Origin: Pseudomonas sp. Fl4BN1
GTDB lineage: Bacteria > Pseudomonadota > Gammaproteobacteria > Pseudomonadales > Pseudomonadaceae
Reading direction: 5' to 3'
DNA length: 64,000 bases
NCBI RefSeq assembly: GCF_009908285.1
Contig: NZ_JAAARM010000003.1
Location: 248,001-312,000, forward strand
Positions 1 to 6,883 of this stretch are shown in pieces. The notes beneath the pieces are model-generated. The model was not told where the DNA came from. It saw only the letters and a list, made by a program, of their open reading frames with translations, and did no database searches. Each line of letters begins with the position of its first letter. The first letter of the stretch is position 1. The translations under genes were made by a program, and so were the position numbers.

Positions 1-630
1 CTGGTTGAGCATCGGCTCGATGGTGAAGACCATGCCTTCACGCAACTCCAGGCCCGTGCCGGGCCGCCCGAAATGCAGGACCTGCGGTTCTTCATGCATC
101 TGCCGGCCAATGCCGTGGCCGCAGTATTCGCGGACCACGCTGTAGCCTTTGGTTTCGGCCAGGGATTGGATGGCATGGCCGATGTCGCCCAGCCGGGCCC
201 CCGGGCGCACCACCTTGATTGCCGCCCACAGGGCCTCGAACGTGGTGTCCACCAGGCGCCTGGCCTTGGGCCCGACGTTGCCGATCAGGTACATCTTGCT
301 GGAGTCGGCGATGTAGCCGTTCTTCTCCAGGGTGATGTCGATATTGATGATGTCGCCGTCCTTGAGCAGCGCCTTGGGGTGGGGCATGCCGTGGCACACC
401 ACCTCGTTGATCGAGGTGTTGATGCAGTAGGGGTAGTTGTATTGGCCCTTGCTCGCCGGGCGCGCCTTGAGCTCATGACGGATCAGCTGTTCCACCGCGC
501 TGTCCAGTTCCATGGTGGACAGGCCAGGGGCGACAAAGCCGTCGAGAAAGGTGAACACCTGGGCCAGCAGGCGCCCGGCTTCGCGCATCAGCGCCAGTTG
601 CTCCGGGGTCTTGATCAGAGCCTGAGTCAT
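1..630 (-). CDS. map: Methionine aminopeptidase, type I (partial, C-terminus off the window)
   Basis: Removes the initiator methionine from nascent cytosolic proteins. The first 210 residues are present and read MTQALIKTPEQLALMREAGR at the N-terminus. The type I metalloprotease metal ligands appear in order: CHGMPHPK, DIINIDIT, the Asp of IADSSKMYLIG, GHGIG, and EEPQVLHFG followed by FTIEPML. The start ATG overlaps the stop of the upstream ParD-like gene by four bases (ATGA), so the two are probably co-transcribed and translationally coupled. The window cuts the gene after FTIEPMLNQ. The pairing with a ParD-like gene suggests this is a secondary Map rather than the housekeeping copy beside rpsB; that is inference from context. 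Confidence 0.95.
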   Translation of the reverse strand, partial: MTQALIKTPEQLALMREAGRLLAQVFTFLDGFVAPGLSTMELDSAVEQLIRHELKARPASKGQYNYPYCINTSINEVVCHGMPHPKALLKDGDIINIDITLEKNGYIADSSKMYLIGNVGPKARRLVDTTFEALWAAIKVVRPGARLGDIGHAIQSLAETKGYSVVREYCGHGIGRQMHEEPQVLHFGRPGTGLELREGMVFTIEPMLNQ

Positions 631-827
631 GGGCGACCCCGGAGCAGATCAGGCTTGTTCAGCAGCAACCCATTGATCAGGTCGTTATAGGCCAGGTGCG
701 GATTGAGCTCGGCCAAGAGGCCAATCTTCATCCAGAACTCGGCCTGGGCGTTGATTGAGCGATCCATCGCGGCACTGGCCACACGGATCTGCTCGTGCAG
801 TTCATCGGAGATCTTGACGATGCCCAT
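627..827 (-). CDS. ParD-like antitoxin family protein
   Basis: Small protein of 66 residues starting MGIVKISDELHEQIRVAS. The pattern 'VKISDELHEQIR..SAAMDRSINAQAEFWMKIGLLAE' fits a ribbon-helix-helix DNA-binding fold of the ParD type: an N-terminal beta strand (KISDEL) followed by two helices. The ATG at 827 is chosen over an upstream in-frame start because homology begins there and an AAGAG purine run lies 13 bases upstream. No ParE-type toxin is adjacent; the next gene is map, overlapping by four bases. It may autoregulate through the palindrome at 852-879, 25 bases before its start codon. Family assignment is good; whether it neutralises any toxin is unknown. Confidence 0.8.
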   Translation of the reverse strand: MGIVKISDELHEQIRVASAAMDRSINAQAEFWMKIGLLAELNPHLAYNDLINGLLLNKPDLLRGRP

Positions 828-851
828 GTTGATTGCGGCTCTCTTGAGGAA

Positions 852-879
852 ATATACGAAGCATATATGTTTCGTATAT
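852..879. promoter_or_regulatory. 28-bp near-perfect palindrome, probable ParD-like operator
   Basis: Positions 852-860 (ATATACGAA) and 871-879 (TTCGTATAT) are perfect reverse complements, and the central ten bases are also symmetric except for one pair (861/870). It sits 25 bases upstream of the ParD-like start codon, where a promoter core would be, in an otherwise GC-rich stretch. Ribbon-helix-helix antitoxins bind such repeats and repress their own operons; the assignment to this protein is inference. Confidence 0.6.
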
Positions 880-933
880 GCCGGCTCAAGTGGCAAGCTT
901 CACGCAGCAACAGAAAAACCCGTTGCCTGGTGC

Positions 934-962
934 TTGCAGCCGCCATCCGGATTGGTTAATTT
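934..962 (+). promoter_or_regulatory. Candidate promoter for the threonine dehydratase leader
   Basis: TTGCAG at 934-939 and TAATTT at 957-962 are separated by 17 bases, an acceptable sigma-70 arrangement. Transcription would begin about seven bases later, at or very near the ATG (969) of the leader peptide, which has no evident Shine-Dalgarno sequence. This would make the leader mRNA leaderless. Motif match only; no experimental support. Confidence 0.35.
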
Positions 963-968
963 CCAGCC

Positions 969-1037
969 ATGAGTTTTCCATCCTTGCGTTCCCAGCCAAG
1001 CATTATTACCGCCATTCCTTATTGGCGGGCTTGCTGA
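969..1037 (+). CDS. Predicted Ile/Thr-rich attenuator leader peptide (22 aa)
   Basis: ATG AGT ... TGA encodes 22 residues ending QPSIITAIPYWRAC, with three isoleucine codons and one threonine codon in a run of five (ATT ATT ACC GCC ATT, 1002-1016). These are the product and substrate amino acids of the threonine dehydratase pathway encoded by the next gene. The run overlaps strand 1 of a set of mutually exclusive hairpins (1009-1069), and the stop codon (1035-1037) lies just past strand 2, as in classical ribosome-mediated attenuators. There is no clear Shine-Dalgarno sequence, which weakens the call unless the mRNA is leaderless. Confidence 0.55.
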   Translation: MSFPSLRSQPSIITAIPYWRAC

Positions 1038-1073
1038 CGACTGCACCCAACCCGCCCTGGAGGCGGGTTTTTT
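1009..1073 (+). promoter_or_regulatory. Transcription attenuator (mutually exclusive hairpins) upstream of threonine dehydratase
   Basis: Four segments can be read. Strand 1 is CCGCCA (1009-1014), strand 2 is TGGCGGG (1023-1029), strand 3 is CCCGCC (1051-1056) and strand 4 is GGCGGG (1062-1067), followed by a T run. Strands 1:2 pair as a protector, 2:3 as an antiterminator (six G-C pairs) and 3:4 as the terminator. A ribosome stalled at the Ile/Thr codons would mask strand 1, allowing 2:3 and read-through. A ribosome reaching the stop codon would mask strand 2 and permit termination. The structure is seen in the sequence; regulation is inferred. Confidence 0.65.
1049..1073 (+). terminator. 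Intrinsic terminator of the attenuator
   Basis: AACCCGCC (1049-1056), loop CTGGA, GGCGGGTT (1062-1069), with T residues running 1068-1073. It lies 43 bases before the start codon of the downstream threonine dehydratase and after no other plus-strand gene than the leader peptide, so it probably acts as a regulated premature terminator. Confidence 0.75.
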
Positions 1074-1115
1074 CTCTCTGTCTCCCGGGCTTTGAACACC
1101 GCCAGGAGATCCACC

Positions 1116-2153
1116 ATGAGTCCACTCAGTCGTTTTGCCAGCATGGCCCCACCCAGCGCCGACATGGCCTTGCTGGCGCGCTATGTGAAGATGATTCTTG
1201 CCGCGCCGGTGTATGACCTGGCGATCTGCACGCCCCTGCAGGTGGCACCGGCGCTGTCGCAACGGTTGGGCAACCAGGTCTTGCTCAAGCGCGAAGACCT
1301 GCAGCCGACCTTTTCCTTCAAGATCCGCGGTGCCTACAACCGCCTGGCACAGCTTGGTGATGAGCAAAGACAACGCGGAGTGATCACCGCGTCCGCTGGC
1401 AATCACGCACAGGGAGTGGCCTTGGCGGCGCGTGAACTGGGCATCAAGGCGACCATCGTGATGCCCGCCAGCACTCCCGGGCTCAAGGTGTTGGGCGTGC
1501 GCAGCCGAGGCGCCGAGGCGATCCTGCATGGCGAAAGCTTCCCCTTTGCCCTGGCCCATGCCCTGAGCCTTGCGCAGAGCTCGGGCGGGACTTTCGTCTC
1601 TCCTTTTGACGATCCGCTGGTGATTGCCGGGCAAGGCACCGTGGCCATGGAGATCCTGCGTCAGCAGCAGGGAGCGCTGGACGCGATCTTCGTCCCGGTG
1701 GGCGGTGGCGGGCTGATCGCCGGGATTGCCGCCTACGTCAAATACCTGCGGCCAGAGGTCCGTATCATTGGCGTCGAATCCGAGCACTCCAATTGCCTGC
1801 AGCAAGCGCTGGCGGCCGGGGAGCGGGTGATCTTGCCGACAGTGGGCACCTTTGCCGACGGCGTTGCGGTGGCGCAGATCGGCGAGCATGGTTTCGAGAT
1901 CTGCCGGCACCACGTGGACCAGGTGATCAGCGTCAGCAATGACCAACTGTGTGCTGCGATCAAGGACATCTACGATGACACCCGCTCGATCACCGAGCCT
2001 TCGGGAGCGTTGGCGGTGGCCGGAATCAAGGAGTACGTGGCGCAAAGCGGGGCCACTGGGCAGACCTTGGTGGCCATCGACTCGGGAGCCAACATCAACT
2101 TCGACAGCCTGCGCCATGTGGTCGAGCGTGCGGCGCTGTGCCCCCCCTTGTAG
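1116..2153 (+). CDS. Threonine ammonia-lyase (threonine dehydratase), short form without regulatory domain
   Basis: PLP enzyme of 345 residues converting L-threonine to 2-oxobutanoate and ammonia, the first step to isoleucine. The PLP lysine is K69 in FSFKIRGAYN. SAGNHAQG binds the substrate carboxylate and GGGGLIAG (from about residue 196) binds the cofactor phosphate. The N-terminus (RYVKMILAAPVYD) resembles biosynthetic IlvA, but the protein stops right after the catalytic domain (FDSLRHVVERA). IlvA normally runs to about 500 residues with two ACT-like domains that sense isoleucine. The start is ATG 1116 with AGGAG about eight bases upstream. It is preceded by an Ile/Thr leader-peptide attenuator, so control may be transcriptional rather than allosteric. 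A REP-like GCCGGC...GCCGGC stretch follows the stop. Confidence 0.88.
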   Translation: MSPLSRFASMAPPSADMALLARYVKMILAAPVYDLAICTPLQVAPALSQRLGNQVLLKREDLQPTFSFKIRGAYNRLAQLGDEQRQRGVITASAGNHAQGVALAARELGIKATIVMPASTPGLKVLGVRSRGAEAILHGESFPFALAHALSLAQSSGGTFVSPFDDPLVIAGQGTVAMEILRQQQGALDAIFVPVGGGGLIAGIAAYVKYLRPEVRIIGVESEHSNCLQQALAAGERVILPTVGTFADGVAVAQIGEHGFEICRHHVDQVISVSNDQLCAAIKDIYDDTRSITEPSGALAVAGIKEYVAQSGATGQTLVAIDSGANINFDSLRHVVERAALCPPL

Positions 2154-2184
2154 CCGGCGCTCGGCTTGCCGGCTGCGACGGGCC

Positions 2185-2490
2185 TCAGGACAACAGGGGG
2201 CGCATGAAGCTGCGCTCGTAGTTGAGGATGAACTTCTTCTCCACCACCGAGGCCACCAGGGCCACGCTTTCGGCATCGGTCAAGGCCGCCTGGCGATAGG
2301 CTTCGTAATCTGCCAGTGACGCAAAGCTGAACAGGCAGTAGGCAATATTGCTGGCGCCCTCGGATGGCAGGAAATAACCATGGTGAGTGCCGCCCAAGCG
2401 CCGGACGACCGCGATCCAGGCCTTGGAATAGGCTTCGAACTCGGCCAACTGGTAAGGATCGATCACATATTTGACGTGGCAAGTAATCAA
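2185..2490 (-). CDS. NIPSNAP family protein
   Basis: 101-residue protein with the NIPSNAP/ferredoxin-like alpha-beta barrel pattern: ITCHVKYVIDPYQLAEFEAY, then RRLGGTHHGYFLPSEG and the closing NYERSFMRPL. Members are small dimeric cytosolic proteins of poorly defined function. The start is taken as TTG at 2490 because homology begins there and AGGAG lies about ten bases upstream; longer ATG-initiated readings add an unrelated low-complexity N-terminus. It is monocistronic, convergent with the threonine dehydratase and 28 bases upstream-adjacent to the ecotin gene stop. Confidence 0.85.
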   Translation of the reverse strand: MITCHVKYVIDPYQLAEFEAYSKAWIAVVRRLGGTHHGYFLPSEGASNIAYCLFSFASLADYEAYRQAALTDAESVALVASVVEKKFILNYERSFMRPLLS

Positions 2491-2518
2491 GGACAGTGCT
2501 CCTGGTAATGACGGCGGA

Positions 2519-2995
2519 TTATTCCTGACGGGCGGGCTCGACCTTGTCGCTGGCGCTCCACAGGCGATAGCGCACCTCGACGTCCTTGGGGGCATAGATC
2601 ACGATGGGCAGTTTGCTGTTGTAGCGCAGGACAAAGCCTTCACCGATCACTGCTACGAAATCCTTGCGGGTCTTGCCGTCGGGGCAGGCCATCAGCGTGC
2701 TCATAGGCCCGCTGACTTTTTCCAGGCGGTAGTAGGGGTAGCCCCAGCCTTCGAGGTTCTTCTCTTCCAGGTTGCCACCCAGGCGCTGCTGGTTGCAGTC
2801 CACGGTGAGGATCTTGCCGGCGAGGATCTCGACCTTGTAGCGATCTTCATGGGGCTGTTTGGGCAGGTGGATTACCTGGCGGGTGAAGCCGTCTTCGGCC
2901 TTGGGGTAGGGCGCGGTGTCTTCAAGCTTGGCGGCCAAGGCCGACACCGACAGGATCGAAAGCACAATTGCAGTGGAAAGGGGGATCAGACGCAT
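2519..2995 (-). CDS. eco: Ecotin, periplasmic serine protease inhibitor
   Basis: 158 residues with a signal peptide ([21 protein letters not shown], cleavage near residue 22). The mature protein has the ecotin hallmarks: [34 protein letters not shown] and [14 protein letters not shown]. The disulfide pair is C67-C104 in this numbering. The primary-site loop reads STLMACPD, so the P1 residue, Met84 in mature E. coli ecotin, is Leu here (L101), with Met at P1'. Ecotin dimers inhibit chymotrypsin-fold proteases, including host neutrophil elastase. ATG start at 2995 with GGAGG about four bases upstream. Confidence 0.95.
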   Translation of the reverse strand: MRLIPLSTAIVLSILSVSALAAKLEDTAPYPKAEDGFTRQVIHLPKQPHEDRYKVEILAGKILTVDCNQQRLGGNLEEKNLEGWGYPYYRLEKVSGPMSTLMACPDGKTRKDFVAVIGEGFVLRYNSKLPIVIYAPKDVEVRYRLWSASDKVEPARQE

Positions 2996-3510
2996 AACGC
3001 CTCCTGGCTTGTTGAGCAGGGCATCCAGCCGTTTGGCTGGAGCCGAAGGTTAAACCCAACCCGGGCATTCTGCAGGGCGCGAAAGCGCCCATGCAAACCC
3101 GCCTATATCACCGGATATGTTGCAAGGTGGTCAAGGCTGTTTCTTGCACCTGGTATGGCTCGGAATTGCCAAGGCGTTGATTTGACAGGCGGCGACGCAA
3201 CGTCGATCCAGGCACGCTTCCTGCTCCAGAACGTTCAGACCGCGCTGAGCAAGGCCCTGAAAATCACCGTTTGCAGGCAGATAGAGGGAGCCGGCTGCGG
3301 CCTTTGCCGGCGATCGCCGATTCAGGTCCAAAAGCCCGGTACTCAGAGCGAAATCGAATTTAGCAAGGGCGTAAAAGCGGCTTAGTCTGTGACTTGGCTC
3401 TGTCTGCAAGGACTATCAGGACCGAGCCGGATCACTACCGAACACGGACGTCAGTGCTGTGAAGCTGTTTGCCAATTGATTGGCCGTCTCGAAAAAAGGA
3501 GAGAGTCGCC
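2996..3510. other. 515-bp region without a firmly supported gene
   Basis: Lies between ecotin (-) and the DUF1652 gene (+). It holds a GGGCGC-GAAA-GCGCCC hairpin at 3075-3090 without a T tract, and a possible small minus-strand reading frame (3131-3409, listed separately). An AAGGAG ribosome site precedes the DUF1652 start. Promoters for the two divergent genes are expected here, but no convincing -35/-10 pair was found. Confidence 0.5.
3131..3409 (-). CDS. Hypothetical protein (doubtful)
   Basis: Open frame of 92 codons with a TTG start and no good ribosome site. It contains LLDLNRRSPAKA and a basic, cysteine-bearing C-terminus ending PSHTRCKKQP. No domain is recognised, there is no signal peptide, and composition does not clearly favour coding. 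It is listed because it fills a long intergenic gap and similar short proteins are often annotated in Pseudomonas; it could equally be a conserved non-coding stretch or an RNA read in frame. Confidence 0.25.
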   Translation of the reverse strand: MQTEPSHRLSRFYALAKFDFALSTGLLDLNRRSPAKAAAGSLYLPANGDFQGLAQRGLNVLEQEACLDRRCVAACQINALAIPSHTRCKKQP

Positions 3511-3774
3511 ATGTTTTTATCTACCCTGGAACTGCGCAACATCATTGAAAGCAGTTTCCTGCCCAAACGTTGCCAATGCACCCTGAGCCCTGACCTGTCG
3601 ATGACAGTGAAAGTCTTCGGTGACCATGAGACCGACCGGGTCGACCTGGTGGTGACCGGCATCGACGCCGCGCACCTCAATGGCTGCCGTGAAATCAATG
3701 AACTGATTGCTGAATTACGTTACGACCTGGCCCACAACCCGGGGCATGTCACGGCCCTCAAACGGGCTCATTGA
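3511..3774 (+). CDS. DUF1652 domain-containing protein
   Basis: 87 residues starting MFLSTLELRNIIESSFLP, followed by KRCQCTLSPDLSMTVKVF and a C-terminal helix (REINELIAELRYDL). This matches the small DUF1652 family found mainly in Pseudomonas; function unknown. The start at 3511 is set by an AAGGAGAG ribosome site eight bases upstream; an earlier in-frame ATG (3469) would put that site inside the gene. A 24-base perfect palindrome lies 12 bases after the stop, between it and the convergent DUF2790 gene. Confidence 0.85.
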   Translation: MFLSTLELRNIIESSFLPKRCQCTLSPDLSMTVKVFGDHETDRVDLVVTGIDAAHLNGCREINELIAELRYDLAHNPGHVTALKRAH

Positions 3775-3786
3775 GGGTGCCACCAT

Positions 3787-3810
3787 GGCGAGGGAAGCGC
3801 TTCCCTCGCC
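3787..3810. terminator. 24-base perfect palindrome between convergent genes
   Basis: GGCGAGGGAAGC followed directly by its reverse complement. It lies between the DUF1652 stop (3774) and the DUF2790 stop (3835), so a bidirectional transcription stop is the obvious role. There is no T tract on either side, so it is not a canonical intrinsic terminator. Confidence 0.5.
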
Positions 3811-3834
3811 AGACTCAATACTGCACTTCGTGCC

Positions 3835-4089
3835 TCAATTCTGATTGCTGCAGGCGTCCGACAGCTTGCGGTAGGTGATCTCCTCGGGCTTGCCGGCATT
3901 GTCGATGTACTTCATGTCGGCGGTGATCACTTTGCAATCCTGGGTTTCAGGTTCGCTCATCGAGATCACCTTGGCCACGTGCACAGGCATTCCATAGTGA
4001 TAGGGCACAGCTGTGGTGCTGTCCGCCTGGGCCAGGCCGCTGGCGGCACTGAGCAGCAGGACAGCGGTCAAGCCGATACGCAGGTTCAT
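3835..4089 (-). CDS. DUF2790 domain-containing secreted protein
   Basis: 84 residues with a signal peptide (MNLRIGLTAVLLLSAASGLAQA, cleavage after residue 22). The mature part, VPYHYGMPVHVAKVISMSEP, then CKVITADMKYIDNAG and EEITYRKLSDAC, is the typical DUF2790 pattern of small Pseudomonas periplasmic proteins. Two cysteines (CKV and DAC) could form a disulfide after export. Function unknown. ATG start at 4089 preceded by AGGAGAAG. It stands alone between the DUF1652 gene and the end of the exopolysaccharide operon. Confidence 0.88.
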   Translation of the reverse strand: MNLRIGLTAVLLLSAASGLAQADSTTAVPYHYGMPVHVAKVISMSEPETQDCKVITADMKYIDNAGKPEEITYRKLSDACSNQN

Positions 4090-4278
4090 GGCGCTTCTCC
4101 TCTACAGACTGAACGTCAGTTCAGCGCCCATCAGGCGTAGAACTTGCCGCGCAGCGCATCAGAAAGATCTGAGTTAGCGCGGTCGAGGACACTGTTGACC
4201 TGCAGGATTAACCGCCGATTAAGTCAGTAGGGAGCTAATGATTATCCTGACTATCGCGCCCGCTTTCCCACTCGCGCT

Positions 4279-5058
4279 TCACCGTTCACTGTAGGCAATC
4301 CGCTGATGCCTGGGCAGGGCCATGTTCAGCAGTTGCTCCAGTGACTGCTCCGGCGGCAGGTAGTCGTCGCCAAAATCGCCATCGGCCAATTGCGTCGGAT
4401 GGGCCACCACTTCCACCACGCCCTCGGGACGAAATCCGTCCAGCAGGTCCTTGGGCGTGCATACCGTGATCATGCCAAATCCCGATAACCCGCAAATCCG
4501 CCGGTTCAGCGAGCTTTTGAACAGTCGCTTGAGCGGGCCGATATTGCCGCCGAGATTGCGAGCCAGGCGCACCGGCACACCCTGCTGGGCGGCAAAGCGC
4601 GCAACGATCACGCCAATCGGCCAGATATTGTGCACGTGCTGGTGCGAGTCGATATGGCTGGGGCGCAGCCCCTGATCAACACAGCGTTGCCACTGGGCCT
4701 GCAGCTCCTGCCTGACGGCTTCGCTCGCGGGGGCCGAAAGGCGCAAGGCCGAGCGCGGCAGGTTGAGATCGAACTGCCCCTTGGCGTCGCAAAACAACGG
4801 CTGGGTGCGGATCGCCGGGCTCAGTGGCTCGCCATAGGTCAGGTTGAAGTGCAAGCCGATGCGCCCCAGCAAGGCATGTTCGTGGGCCAGGCGGCAGGCA
4901 TCCTCGAAGGCCGGCATGTTGGCCATCAGGGTGGCGGAACTGATCACCCCACGCTTGAAGGCGCGCAGGGTCAGTTGGTTGTAGTCCAGGTCGAGACCGA
5001 AGTCGTCAGCATTGACGATGACCCGGTGCACGCGTGGAACGGACAGGGTGTAGTTCAT
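4279..5058 (-). CDS. ChbG/YdjC-family carbohydrate deacetylase, last gene of exopolysaccharide operon
   Basis: 259 residues of the YdjC/ChbG fold: VNADDFGLD with the catalytic Asp pair at residues 18-19, GLHFNLTYGEPLS, and the metal-binding HIDSHQHVH at about 135-143. Family members deacetylate N-acetylated oligosaccharides, and hopanoid or glycan relatives exist. Its start overlaps the upstream acyltransferase by four bases (ATGA), so it is the final cistron of the operon. It is the second deacetylase in the cluster, beside the NodB-type enzyme at 10112-11110. It probably edits the repeat unit or its precursors; the substrate is unknown. Confidence 0.85.
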   Translation of the reverse strand: MNYTLSVPRVHRVIVNADDFGLDLDYNQLTLRAFKRGVISSATLMANMPAFEDACRLAHEHALLGRIGLHFNLTYGEPLSPAIRTQPLFCDAKGQFDLNLPRSALRLSAPASEAVRQELQAQWQRCVDQGLRPSHIDSHQHVHNIWPIGVIVARFAAQQGVPVRLARNLGGNIGPLKRLFKSSLNRRICGLSGFGMITVCTPKDLLDGFRPEGVVEVVAHPTQLADGDFGDDYLPPEQSLEQLLNMALPRHQRIAYSER

Positions 5059-6182
5059 CGGTGAGCCCCTTGTGCAGTGCCGGCCTGGCGGCGTTCGCGC
5101 CAGGCTTTGAGGCGAGGTTTGAGGTATTGCCAGAGGCGTTCGGCGACGCCCGCCAGCAGGCCCAGGGGGCGCCAGGAGTAAAAGCTCCAGCGCTGGTGCT
5201 CCACCAGGCCGCTCATGCGTTCATGCAACTGGTGGCTGGAGCGACTGAGGCTGACCCGAGAGGCATCCACCCACTGCCAGCCTTCGTCCAGCCCCCAGCG
5301 AATCCACTCGTCCAGCAGCAACCGGCCACTGCCGAGGTTGGCGTGCTCGGCCAAGAAGGCGATGTTGTAGTCATACAGGCGACCGCGCTCCAGCAGGCCG
5401 AGACGATAGCTGATGCAGTGCCCCTGATGTTCGAGCATCACCACCCGCACGCAGCCCTCGGCGGCCAGCCCGCGCAACGCCGTCTGCATCCATTGCTGGC
5501 GTTGTTCTCCGGAGAAAATCCCCAGGCCGTCGGCGCCTTTCCAACTGGCCTGTTCCACCTCACTGAGCCTCTGCAGAACACTATCGATGCCATCTGCCTC
5601 GGGCGCCATGCGCACCACTCGGGCATCGATTTCCCCGCAGCGTTTCTTCGCTCGCCGCAGTTCATAGCGCAAAGTGCCACTGGCTTCCCCACGGTCGCTG
5701 TCGACGATCAAGTGTTCCGGCGCGCGACAGCTCAAGGATTGCTCGCTGTACCAACTGGCCCGACGCCAAGGCGCGAGCAGGCTGGCGGCATTGACCAGTT
5801 CGTGGAACTGCAGCAGGTCGTGGGGCATCTGCCGGCGGATTTCCTGCAACGCCTCGGGCATCGCGCTTTGCGCCGGGTCTGCGACCAGCAGCGCCAGGCG
5901 GTCACTCAGGGGGTGGCCCAAATGGCGTACCACCTGCAGGGGCAGTCCGGCCTTGCGCTCGCGGCCGCGGATCAGTGGCAGGCAGAGCAGCAGTTGCTGA
6001 TCTTGCCAGCCCAGCAGAATCTGCAAGTGTTGTCGGCCATCGAGCGCCTGTTCGGCACCCTGCAACCAGCTCAGGCGGTTGAAGGGCGTGGCGTCAACGC
6101 AGCGTTGGCGCAGCTGTTCATAGGCCGCCACGGGGAAATCTGCTGCCGCAAGGCTTGCGCACCATTGCCACCGAAAGCTCAC
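5055..6182 (-). CDS. GNAT/FemAB-like acyltransferase (BioF2/CelD-type)
   Basis: 375 residues. The C-terminal half has the features of the CelD/FemAB-like GNAT domain: TLRYELRRAKKR, then EQASWKG, VVMLEHQGHCISYRLGLLERGRLYDYNIAF and the GSGRLLLDEWIRWGLDEG helix. Such proteins occur in polysaccharide operons and are presumed to transfer acyl or aminoacyl groups to sugars. It overlaps both neighbours by four bases (ATGA at each end), pointing to tight coupling. Cytoplasmic; no signal peptide or membrane segment. The acceptor is unknown. Confidence 0.8.
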   Translation of the reverse strand: MSFRWQWCASLAAADFPVAAYEQLRQRCVDATPFNRLSWLQGAEQALDGRQHLQILLGWQDQQLLLCLPLIRGRERKAGLPLQVVRHLGHPLSDRLALLVADPAQSAMPEALQEIRRQMPHDLLQFHELVNAASLLAPWRRASWYSEQSLSCRAPEHLIVDSDRGEASGTLRYELRRAKKRCGEIDARVVRMAPEADGIDSVLQRLSEVEQASWKGADGLGIFSGEQRQQWMQTALRGLAAEGCVRVVMLEHQGHCISYRLGLLERGRLYDYNIAFLAEHANLGSGRLLLDEWIRWGLDEGWQWVDASRVSLSRSSHQLHERMSGLVEHQRWSFYSWRPLGLLAGVAERLWQYLKPRLKAWRERRQAGTAQGAHR

Positions 6183-6883
6183 GAGAGGTCCTTATCAGTC
6201 TGGCTGGAAGAGACCGGATGCTGGGCCAGGCGCCCCCGGCGCAGATGATGCAGGCGGGTCTGGTGATAGGGGCGGCGGCGATGGAAATGCAGGCACCGCA
6301 GCAGGCAATAGACGTGCAAGGACTCACCGATCTCCTGAAAACCCAGGCGCATGTGCATTTTCAGCGCGGCTTCGTTGCGCACATTGACCAAGGCCCGGGT
6401 GGCCTTGAAACCACGCTCACGGTACTCGTCCCAGAGCATCTTCTGCGCCAGGATCACCACCCCCGAACCGCGAAACGGCGGCGCACATTCACCGGCGAAC
6501 TGGTACAGGCAGCCTGGCGGCATGCGCATCCAGCAGCGGTACAACTGGTCGTCGTAGTAATCGCGCTCGCTGACCCAGACCATCATCATCACGTTACCGT
6601 CTTCATCCAGGTGCGCGCTGCCGCGGCTGCCCTTGTTCAGCAGGCCGCGAATGGCTGGCAGCTGGGCCTTGAAGTACTTGTCGAAAGCCGGCAGCAGGTC
6701 GGTGGTGATACGCACCTGGGGCCAGCGGCTGGGGTTGATGGGGCAGGGCACCGGCAGGGTCAGGGAACGCTCCAGGGTCAGCAGTTCCCAGTGGTAGAAA
6801 AAGAACCGTTCGCAGAACACCCGCAGGCTGCCGCGCAGGCCCTTGCGGCGGATTTTGGCCAACAGGCCGGTCAAGCGATTCAT
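6179..6883 (-). CDS. GNAT family N-acetyltransferase of the exopolysaccharide operon
   Basis: 234 residues. The acetyl-CoA region is recognisable as FRGSGVVILAQKMLWDEYRERGFKATRALVNVRNEAALKMHMRLGFQEIG, the standard GNAT motif A/B layout with a final 'N..A...H..LGF' signature. The N-terminus is basic and aromatic (KGLRGSLRVFCERFFFYHWE). It overlaps the glycosidase-like gene upstream and the FemAB-like gene downstream by four bases each. It likely acetylates a sugar amine or hydroxyl of the repeat unit; this is inferred from operon position. Confidence 0.8.
   Translation of the reverse strand: MNRLTGLLAKIRRKGLRGSLRVFCERFFFYHWELLTLERSLTLPVPCPINPSRWPQVRITTDLLPAFDKYFKAQLPAIRGLLNKGSRGSAHLDEDGNVMMMVWVSERDYYDDQLYRCWMRMPPGCLYQFAGECAPPFRGSGVVILAQKMLWDEYRERGFKATRALVNVRNEAALKMHMRLGFQEIGESLHVYCLLRCLHFHRRRPYHQTRLHHLRRGRLAQHPVSSSQTDKDLS

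Noticed and set aside
3075..3090. GGGCGC-GAAA-GCGCCC hairpin after the ecotin promoter region
   Set aside because: No T tract and no gene for it to terminate; left as an unexplained hairpin.
2471..3385. Long plus-strand open frame across ecotin
   Set aside because: Lies antisense to ecotin, whose protein is unmistakable; long antisense frames are expected in high-GC Pseudomonas DNA.
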